Positions 57,986 to 64,000 of a stretch of DNA of 64,000 nucleotides are shown one piece after another (the stretch's first letter is position 1; each line of letters begins with the position of its first letter). Position numbers and translations under genes: made by a program. The stretch lies in NCBI GenBank assembly GCA_963798855.1, contig CAWCUU010000003.1:310001-374000 (forward strand), given 5' to 3'. The notes beneath the pieces were generated by a model that did not search any database, was not told the origin of the DNA, and saw only the letters and a program-made list of their open reading frames with translations. The DNA is from CAWCUU01 sp963798855. GTDB lineage: Bacteria > Gemmatimonadota > Gemmatimonadetes > Longimicrobiales > RSA9.

Positions 57986-60367
57986 ATGACGCCGCGAGCA
58001 CCGCGCCGAGGCAGGCTTTCCAACTCGCTCTTCCACGTGGCGTTCCAGGCCGCGGCGCTCAGCGCGGCAATCCTGATAGCCGCCGCGGAGGGCGCGGCGC
58101 AGGCGCCGCCGCAGCAGGATGCTCCCTCGATCGAGATCCCGAGAGTGACGACGGACGCTGCGGTGGACGGCGTGCTGGACGAGCCGGTCTGGCAGCAGGC
58201 GGCGCTGCTCGACCACTTTCACCAGTACGAGCCGGTCGACAGCCGCCCGGCGCAGCAGCAGACGGAGGTCCGCGTCTGGTACGCCCCCGATGCGATCTGG
58301 TTCGGCATCATCGCGCACGACGACCACCCCCAGGGGGTCCGAGCAACGAAGGCGGATCGCGACAACATCGACGGCGAAGACAACGTCGTGATCTATCTGG
58401 ACACGTTCGACGACCGACGTCGCGCGTTCTTCTTCGGAGTGAATCCGCTGGGTGTTCAGACGGACGGCGTGCGCACGGAGGGCGCCGCCAGCGCCGGCCA
58501 CATCTTCGGCGGTAACATCGACAAGAGCCCGGACTACTGGTTCGACTCGGCGGGTCACCTCACCGATGATGGCTACGTCGTGGAAGTGCGCATCCCGTTC
58601 AAGAGCCTGCGGTATCCCGGCAACGGCAGTCAGCGCTGGGGATTGCAGATCGTGCGGAAGGTGCAGCGCACGGGTTACACCGACACCTGGACGGACGTGC
58701 GCCGCGCGAGCGCCTCGTTCCTCGCGCAGGCCGGCACGGTCGAGGGGCTCCACGATCTGCACCGCGGAATCGTGATCGAGGCCCAGCCGTTCGTGACGGC
58801 GGGGTTGAACGGCTCACGCGCCGCCTCAGACGCCCCGTTCCGGCGCGGTCACATCGAGCCCGACGCGGGACTGAACCTGCGTCTGGGGCTCACGAACCTG
58901 TCTCTCGACGCGACGCTGAACCCCGACTTCAGCCAGGTCGAGGCGGACGTCGGGCAGGTGACCGCGAACGAGCGCTTCGCGCTGTTCTACCCCGAGAAGC
59001 GGCCCTTCTTCCTCGAAGGCATCGAGCTGTTCGCCACGCCGAACCAGCTGGTCTACACCCGCCAGATCGTCGATCCCGCCGGCGGCGCGAAGATCACCGG
59101 CAAGCTCGGCAGCCTCGGTATCGCCTATCTGAGCGCACTCGACCAGGCCGGCGACCGGGACGCGCTCTTCAACGTGCTGCGGCTGCGACGCGACCTCGGC
59201 TCGAACTCGCTCGCCGGCCTCGTCTTCACGGATCGGAGCGTGCAGGGCACCGGCGCGTACAATCGCGTCCTCGCCGCGGACACGCGACTGGTCTTCGCCC
59301 GGCTCTACTACTTCGAGGCGCAGGTGGGCGGCTCCTGGACGCGGATCGGCGGACCCCTGCCGGGCCGGCCGTCCGCCTTCGTGCCGTACGAGTCGCGCAA
59401 CGCGCCGATCTGGAAGGCCGAAGTCGACCGCACCGGCCGCAGCTTCGGCTTCAACTATCAGCTCAACGCCATCGGCGACGGCTTCGAGAGCGATGCCGGC
59501 TACGTACCGCGCACCGGCATCGTCACTGCGCACGGCTTCAACCGCTTGACGCTGTACGGCCCGCCCGGCGCCGCGGTCGAAAACTTCACGACCTTCTTCG
59601 GTCCTACCCGGATCTGGCGCTATGGCGGCTTCGGCCACGAGGCGGCGGTGGAAGGCAGCGAGAGCCTCACGGGGATGCTCAACTTCCGCGGCGGATGGCT
59701 GCTGCAGGGAAACGTCACGCGGAACTTCTACCGACTCGACGCCGCCGACTACGCGGGCTACACCGTCGCCGGTCCCGGCGGTGCCACTCCGTTCGAGCCG
59801 CTCGACCGCGTCTCCGGGCCGGACTTCAGCCTGCAGCTCAACACGCCGACGTTTCAGGGCTTCGATGCCTCGGTGCACGCGGACCGCGGTCGCTTCCCGA
59901 TTTTCGACGAGGGCGGCGAGGGCGACGCGACGACGGCGAGCGCGAGCCTCGCGCTGCGGCCCACGCGCTGGGCGCGCCTGACGCTCAGCGGCACGTGGCG
60001 CCGCATCGATCGGACACGCGATGGCTCCCGCTTCTCGCTCTCGCGAATTCCGCGCCTCAAGGCGGAGGTGCAGCCCAGCCGGCCACTCTTCTTCCGTGCG
60101 ATCGCCGAGTGGAGATCGGAGCAGCGGGCGGCGCTCGAGGACCCCTTCACCGGCACACCGCTCGCGGTCGACGGCAGCTACGAGCTCGCGCAGGACGCCG
60201 ATGGGCTCCGCCTCGATCTCCTCGTCTCGTACGAGCCGGTACCCGGAACCGTCGCGTTCCTCGGCTATGGCTCGTCGCTCGCGGGGCGACAGTTCCTGCG
60301 CTGGGACGGACTGGAGAGGCAGACCGACGGCTTCTTCGTGAAGCTGGCGTATCAGTTCCGTCGGTGA
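57986..60367 (+). CDS. CBM9/DUF5916 outer-membrane-type protein
   Basis: About 793 residues. Signal peptide (AALSAAILIAAAEGAAQA). Residues ~45-230 form a carbohydrate-binding family 9-like beta-sandwich (TTDAAVDGVLDEPVWQQA, VRVWYAPDAIWFGIIAHDD, VVIYLDTFDDRRRAFFFGVNPLG). The remainder is DUF5916, probably a beta-barrel (NERFALFYPEKRPFFLEG, FNYQLNAIGD, ending FVKLAYQFRR with an aromatic-terminal residue pattern). A role in binding or import of oligosaccharides or peptides is inferred from family. The start is ATG 57986; GTG 57980 is two codons earlier. Divergent from lhr by 98 bp. Confidence 0.82.
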   Translation: MTPRAPRRGRLSNSLFHVAFQAAALSAAILIAAAEGAAQAPPQQDAPSIEIPRVTTDAAVDGVLDEPVWQQAALLDHFHQYEPVDSRPAQQQTEVRVWYAPDAIWFGIIAHDDHPQGVRATKADRDNIDGEDNVVIYLDTFDDRRRAFFFGVNPLGVQTDGVRTEGAASAGHIFGGNIDKSPDYWFDSAGHLTDDGYVVEVRIPFKSLRYPGNGSQRWGLQIVRKVQRTGYTDTWTDVRRASASFLAQAGTVEGLHDLHRGIVIEAQPFVTAGLNGSRAASDAPFRRGHIEPDAGLNLRLGLTNLSLDATLNPDFSQVEADVGQVTANERFALFYPEKRPFFLEGIELFATPNQLVYTRQIVDPAGGAKITGKLGSLGIAYLSALDQAGDRDALFNVLRLRRDLGSNSLAGLVFTDRSVQGTGAYNRVLAADTRLVFARLYYFEAQVGGSWTRIGGPLPGRPSAFVPYESRNAPIWKAEVDRTGRSFGFNYQLNAIGDGFESDAGYVPRTGIVTAHGFNRLTLYGPPGAAVENFTTFFGPTRIWRYGGFGHEAAVEGSESLTGMLNFRGGWLLQGNVTRNFYRLDAADYAGYTVAGPGGATPFEPLDRVSGPDFSLQLNTPTFQGFDASVHADRGRFPIFDEGGEGDATTASASLALRPTRWARLTLSGTWRRIDRTRDGSRFSLSRIPRLKAEVQPSRPLFFRAIAEWRSEQRAALEDPFTGTPLAVDGSYELAQDADGLRLDLLVSYEPVPGTVAFLGYGSSLAGRQFLRWDGLERQTDGFFVKLAYQFRR

Positions 60368-60385
60368 GGACGGGGCCCGGCGGCC

Positions 60386-61189
60386 TCATTCCGGGCGCAG
60401 AGAGACCTGTATCCCCGCCGAGACGGACCAGAGGCTCAGGCCGAGGTCGCGCGGCGCGCCGGCCGGCAGCGCATCCGCCTCCCACCGGACGCTGGGGAAA
60501 TAGCGGACCGTGTAGGAGGTCTCCAGGAAGAGCGCCACGGCGCCGATTTCGAGGGCTTCGCCGAGAGCACCGCCGACCAGGAAGGCATCCGCGGCGCCGG
60601 TGAAGCGCTCCCCCGAATCGGCGATCAGCTGCAGCCCCTGCGTCTTCATGTAGCCGGAGCGCAGTCCGCCATAGGTCCCGGTCGGCTCGAACGTGGCGTA
60701 GAGCGACGCCGCCGGCAGGTCGCGCACGGAGCCGCGAAGGTCGAGCGCGGGGTTGCGCAGCTTGAAGCCGGCCAGCTGACCGTATCCGAGTCCCATCTCG
60801 AACGTCCAGATCGTACGCTCCGGCACGGGCGGCGCGGGCAACGCTTCGACATCGTACGTGTAGATCGTGTCCGCGCGTCCATCCGATCGCCGCACCTCCA
60901 TGCCCTTCCATAGGATGCGCGCCGTATCGCCGCGCGGCGGCGCCTCGGCGCCCGCGATCGGTCGCTCGATCGTGCCGATCTGGAACAGCAGCTCGACGCC
61001 GTAGGCGCTCAGGCCGTGATCGGAACGGAGCTGATCGGAGCGCGGCAGCAGCCGGCCGGTCGAGCCGTAGAAGCTCAGGTCCGTGACGTTTCGCAGGAAC
61101 GCCTCGACGGGACCGAACTGCGCCGCGGCTCCAGCGGGACGGACGAGGAGCGCGACGAGGGCCACCGTGGCGAAGCGATGCGGGCGCAT
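60386..61189 (-). CDS. Secreted protein of unknown function
   Basis: 267 residues. Cleavable signal peptide (TVALVALLVRPAGAAAQ). The mature chain is beta-rich with no cysteines of note or catalytic motif, ending LWSVSAGIQVSLRPE, a pattern consistent with an outer-membrane beta-barrel. Converges with the CBM9/DUF5916 gene, which ends 18 bp away. ATG 61189. Confidence 0.6.
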   Translation of the reverse strand: MRPHRFATVALVALLVRPAGAAAQFGPVEAFLRNVTDLSFYGSTGRLLPRSDQLRSDHGLSAYGVELLFQIGTIERPIAGAEAPPRGDTARILWKGMEVRRSDGRADTIYTYDVEALPAPPVPERTIWTFEMGLGYGQLAGFKLRNPALDLRGSVRDLPAASLYATFEPTGTYGGLRSGYMKTQGLQLIADSGERFTGAADAFLVGGALGEALEIGAVALFLETSYTVRYFPSVRWEADALPAGAPRDLGLSLWSVSAGIQVSLRPE

Positions 61190-61257
61190 GGTCCTTCCGG
61201 ACAGTGGCTGGCGTGCGACTTGGCCGCGACGGGCCTCTCAGGTCTATGAGCGGCAGT

Positions 61258-61286
61258 ACTTTGTCGGCGCCTCATCCGAATGTCAA
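61258..61286 (-). promoter_or_regulatory. Putative promoter of the 267-residue secreted protein gene
   Basis: Minus strand TTGACA (61286-61281), 17-nt spacer, CAAAGT (61263-61258). Leader length to the ATG at 61189 would be about 60 nt. The -35 is perfect; the -10 is weak. Confidence 0.4.
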
Positions 61287-61364
61287 CCTGGGGACTGGCG
61301 TCCCCTTGCCGGCCGGCCGCATACTCCGCATTCCGCCACCCCGATACCCCAACCAACGGATGGC

Positions 61365-62795
61365 ATGATGCACGTGCTTCGCTCCGGCTTCGCGACGGCC
61401 ACCGCCCTGGGCGTCCTGCTCGCGACGACGATTCCCGCGGCCGCCCAGACCGCATCGCTCTCCCCCGGGCAGCAGCTCGCCCACGACATCTACGAGGAGC
61501 TGGTCGAGACGAACACGACCAACAGCGCAGGGGACAACACGAAGGCCGCACGCGAGATGGCGCAGCGGCTGCTCGACGCCGGCTTCCCGGAATCCGACGT
61601 GCACGTGCTCGGTCCGGACAGCTTCCCCCGCAAGGGAAACCTCGTGGCCCGGCTGCGCGGCTCCAATCCGTCCCGCAAGCCGATCCTGCTCCTCGCGCAC
61701 CTGGATGTCGTGGAGGCGAACCCCGCCGACTGGACGATGGACCCGTTCACGCTGAACGAGGACTCCGTCTTCTTCTATGGCCGCGGAACGAGCGATGACA
61801 AGGCTATGGCCGCGATCTGGGTCGCGAACTTCATCCGCTACAAGCGCGAGGGATTCGTTCCCGATCGCGACCTCGTTCTCGCGCTCACGTCCGACGAGGA
61901 AGGCGGCCCCGCCAACGGCGCGAGCTGGCTCCTCGAGAACCACCCCGAGCTCGTCGGCGACGTCGGCTTCGGCCTCAACGAGGGCGGCGGCGGTGAGCTC
62001 GTCGATGGGCGCGCGCTCGCCAACCGCGTCGGTGCGGCCGAGCGCATCTACCAGGATTTTACTCTCGAGGTGACCAACCCGGGCGGCCACTCGTCGGTGC
62101 CCCGTCCGGACAACGCGATCTATCAGCTCGCGGCGGGTCTCCGACGCCTACAGGACTACCAGTTTCCCGCCCAGCTCAACGAGGTCACCCGCGCCTACTT
62201 CGATGCTATGGGCGGGATCGAGGGGGGCGTTGAGGGTGCGCTCATGAAGCGCGTCGCCATGAAGTCTCCGGACACCGCCGCCATCGCGGTGCTCTCCAAT
62301 CAGCCCTACCACAACGCGTTGCTGCGCACTACCTGTGTCGCCACCATGCTCTCGGCGGGCCACGCGCCGAACGCGCTGCCGCAGCGCGCCACCGCGAACG
62401 TGAACTGCAGGATGCTGCCCGGCTCCGATCCGCAGCAGGTGCTCGCGACCCTCAACCGCGTCGTCGCCGACACCGCGATCCACATCACGCCCGTCGCACC
62501 GGCCAAGCCGAGCCCACCCTCTCCGCTGACGGACGAGGTCATGGCCCCGATCCGCCGCATCACGCACGACATGTGGCCCGATGCCGCAGTGGTCCCCGTG
62601 ATGGGAACGGGCGCCACCGACGGTCTCTACTTCAGACAGAAGGGGATCCGGGTCTACGGCGTCTCGGGACTGTTCATGGGCCCCGGTGAGGCGAACGCCC
62701 ACGGCATGAACGAGAAGATGCGTGTGAGGTCGTTCTATCAGGGGCTGGATTTCCTGTATCGGCTGGTGAAGTCGTACTCGACTCCGAGCAGCTGA
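61365..62795 (+). CDS. Secreted M20-family metallopeptidase
   Basis: 476 residues with a signal peptide (TATALGVLLATTIPAAAQT). M20 metal-binding motifs: LLAHLDVV (His112, Asp114), GRGTSDDKA (Asp144 bridging), and TSDEEGG (catalytic Glu178, ligand Glu179), then the dimerisation domain and the C-terminal GTGATDGLY...GPGEANAHGMNE with the last His ligand. It hydrolyses peptide bonds or acylated amino acids; exact substrate unknown. The start uses the tandem ATG ATG at 61365. Confidence 0.92.
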   Translation: MMHVLRSGFATATALGVLLATTIPAAAQTASLSPGQQLAHDIYEELVETNTTNSAGDNTKAAREMAQRLLDAGFPESDVHVLGPDSFPRKGNLVARLRGSNPSRKPILLLAHLDVVEANPADWTMDPFTLNEDSVFFYGRGTSDDKAMAAIWVANFIRYKREGFVPDRDLVLALTSDEEGGPANGASWLLENHPELVGDVGFGLNEGGGGELVDGRALANRVGAAERIYQDFTLEVTNPGGHSSVPRPDNAIYQLAAGLRRLQDYQFPAQLNEVTRAYFDAMGGIEGGVEGALMKRVAMKSPDTAAIAVLSNQPYHNALLRTTCVATMLSAGHAPNALPQRATANVNCRMLPGSDPQQVLATLNRVVADTAIHITPVAPAKPSPPSPLTDEVMAPIRRITHDMWPDAAVVPVMGTGATDGLYFRQKGIRVYGVSGLFMGPGEANAHGMNEKMRVRSFYQGLDFLYRLVKSYSTPSS

Positions 62796-62926
62796 TACGG
62801 AAGGCCGACAACCCGTTCTTCGACAACGGCTTCGCGGATTCTCGGCACGGGTCCTGCACTCTTCGGCGGCGCCCCCGGCGTTCGATCAAAAGGGGGAGAG
62901 CACGTCTTCAACGGAGGAGAAGGACC

Positions 62927-63163
62927 ATGGGCGACACGAAGCGCGAGATTCATCGTGAGGGGACCGAGCACGAGGTGAAGGGCACCGTGCGTGAAGCTAC
63001 GGGCAAGATCGAGAAGGAAGCTGGCCGCATCACGAAGGACCGTTCGACCGAGGCCAAGGGCGCCGTGCGTCAGGCGAAGGGCAAGGTCGAGAAGAAGGCC
63101 GGCGAAGCAGCCCGCAAGGCCACCGAGAACCGCCCCGAGTCTCATCCCGAGCGAGAGGACTGA
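62927..63163 (+). CDS. CsbD-like stress-response protein
   Basis: 78 residues: GTEHEVKGTVREATGKIEKEAGRITKDRSTEAKGAVRQAKGKVEKKAGEAARKA. This Lys/Glu/Ala-rich helical pattern with repeated KGxxxxxxGKxEKxAG is the CsbD family, which responds to general stress in other bacteria; molecular function is unknown. GGAGGAGAAGG precedes ATG 62927. Confidence 0.85.
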   Translation: MGDTKREIHREGTEHEVKGTVREATGKIEKEAGRITKDRSTEAKGAVRQAKGKVEKKAGEAARKATENRPESHPERED

Positions 63164-63186
63164 CGAGCTCCCCCTCCTGGGGGCAC

Positions 63187-63208
63187 GCCGATCCGACGCC
63201 GGATCGGC
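63187..63208 (+). terminator. Strong hairpin after CsbD-like gene
   Basis: GCCGATCCG, loop ACGC, CGGATCGGC: a perfect 9-bp stem 23 nt after the stop. A second short stem (CCCCC/GGGGG at 63170-63183) precedes it. No T-run. Confidence 0.6.
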
Positions 63209-63356
63209 TACGACAACACGCCGCGGGCGGGAGGGCAATCGGCCTTCCGTCCGCGGCCTTTGCATGTGCGCCCGATTCACGCGCCCGTCGCTGGCGCGCG
63301 TCCGGGGCTGCCACTACTCTTGGGGCGACGACTCACCCTCATCCCGGAGGAGTGCG

Positions 63357-64000
63357 ATGATCCGCGCGAACCACTGCCTCGCGAAGCCATCGCGGCGATC
63401 CGTCCTCGGCACGTGCGTGATGCTCCTCGCGGCCGGTCCGCTCGGCGCGCAGGGGACACCGCGGGCCACGGTGCGGGCGTCCGCGGCCGCAGGGTGGACG
63501 CCCGAGCTGAGCATGCGCTACCGGCAGCCTGGCGACGTGGCGATCTCGCCGGACGGGGGGCGGATCGCGTATGTGGTGCGGTCGGCGGCGACGGAGGGGA
63601 AGGAGTCGAAGTACGTCTCTCGGATCTGGGTCGCGGCCGCCGACGGATCGAGCGACCGGCAGTACACGCGGGGCGAGGGGTCCGCGAGCTCGCCGGCCTT
63701 CTCGCCGGACGGATCGAGTCTGGCATTCCTGGCGGCGCGCGGCGAGAACGCGAAGACTCAGGTGTGGGTGCTGCCGCTGTCGGGAGGCGAGGCCTGGCAG
63801 CTGACACGCGCGGCCGAGGGGGTGCAGACGTTCGCGTGGTCGCCGGACGGTCGCCGCGTCGCGTTCACGTCGCGAGACACGGCGAGCGCGGCGGAGAGGA
63901 AGCGCAAGGAGGAGAAGCGCGACGAGTTCGTCGTCGACAGCGCATTCCACCACGCGCACCTGTACACCGTGGCGGTGAGCGCCGGCGACGACGGCGAGCA
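63357..64000 (+). CDS. S9-family peptidase, N-terminal part (cut by window edge)
   Basis: About 214 codons lie inside the window. A signal peptide (LGTCVMLLAAGPLGAQ) is followed by the start of a beta-propeller with WD40/PD40-like units: VAISPDGGRIAYVV, AFSPDGSSLAFLAAR, AWSPDGRRVAFTSRD. This is the propeller of secreted prolyl-oligopeptidase-like S9 peptidases (DPP-type); the catalytic hydrolase domain is beyond the edge. ATG 63357 has GGAGGAG just upstream. Confidence 0.8.
   Translation, partial: MIRANHCLAKPSRRSVLGTCVMLLAAGPLGAQGTPRATVRASAAAGWTPELSMRYRQPGDVAISPDGGRIAYVVRSAATEGKESKYVSRIWVAAADGSSDRQYTRGEGSASSPAFSPDGSSLAFLAARGENAKTQVWVLPLSGGEAWQLTRAAEGVQTFAWSPDGRRVAFTSRDTASAAERKRKEEKRDEFVVDSAFHHAHLYTVAVSAGDDGE

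Noticed and set aside
1..64000. Insertion sequence, prophage, toxin-antitoxin or defence island
   Set aside because: No transposase, integrase, phage structural gene, restriction enzyme or paired toxin-antitoxin was recognised; Lhr and the DEAD-box helicase are housekeeping-type.

Overview
The window is GC-rich, densely coded bacterial chromosome with no rRNA, phage, transposase or CRISPR content that I can recognise. The gene mix fits Gemmatimonadota or a close relative best: TonB-plug-type lipoproteins, two ECF sigma systems (one followed by an anti-sigma factor and two DUF4097 proteins), a Ser/Thr kinase with TolB-like and TPR regions, a VPS10/BNR exo-protein, a CBM9/DUF5916 outer-membrane protein, secreted M20 and S9 peptidases, and type III glutamine synthetase. 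This is an inference from family content; no marker RNA gene is present to prove it.

Layout. 1-7.6 kb (mostly minus): start of an EF-G-like GTPase, a plug-like lipoprotein, rhomboid protease, ddl, a cystathionine beta-synthase-type enzyme, a TonB-like lipoprotein and mutS. 7.8-12.1 kb (plus): a secreted lipoprotein, an ECF sigma factor and a Ser/Thr kinase. 12.3-16.8 kb (minus): DEAD-box helicase, then an ECF sigma / anti-sigma / DUF4097 / DUF4097 operon. 17-25.7 kb (plus): 2-oxoglutarate dehydrogenase E1, small membrane protein, unknown acidic protein, TfoX-like protein, a pyridoxamine-phosphate-oxidase-fold protein, a UDG-superfamily protein, and a trehalose-synthase-type glycosyltransferase with a C-terminal YHS domain overlapping a GalT-like nucleotidyltransferase. 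26-29.7 kb: small proteins and the BNR/VPS10 protein. 29.7-35.4 kb (minus): an Mrp-type cation/proton antiporter operon (E-F-G-DUF4040-B-C-D) with an amine-oxidase-like flavoprotein at its 3' end. 35.6-42.3 kb: sensor kinase, dodecin, TPR protein, ZU5-like lipoprotein, GSIII glutamine synthetase, CDP-alcohol phosphatidyltransferase. 42.5-51.8 kb (plus): L,D-transpeptidase, lipoprotein, SDR, an HD-GYP response regulator with its histidine kinase, an MFS transporter, and a PadR regulator with a SHOCT protein. 52-64 kb: NmrA-like oxidoreductase, Lhr helicase, CBM9/DUF5916 protein, a secreted protein, M20 peptidase, CsbD-like protein, and the start of an S9 peptidase.

Many neighbouring genes overlap by 4 bp (ATGA or GTGA), especially in the Mrp operon, the TreT/GalT pair, lipoprotein/SDR and the HD-GYP/kinase pair, so these are probably translationally coupled. 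The least explained structures are not proteins. Short tandem arrays (9, 13, 13 and 16 bp periods) start at or within 3 nt of the stop codons of four unrelated genes. A pyrimidine-rich ACTTC-type intergenic sequence recurs at three loci, two of them sharing 17 of 18 bases. The most unusual protein observations are the YHS domain on the trehalose-synthase-type enzyme and an Mrp operon without a full-length MrpA.
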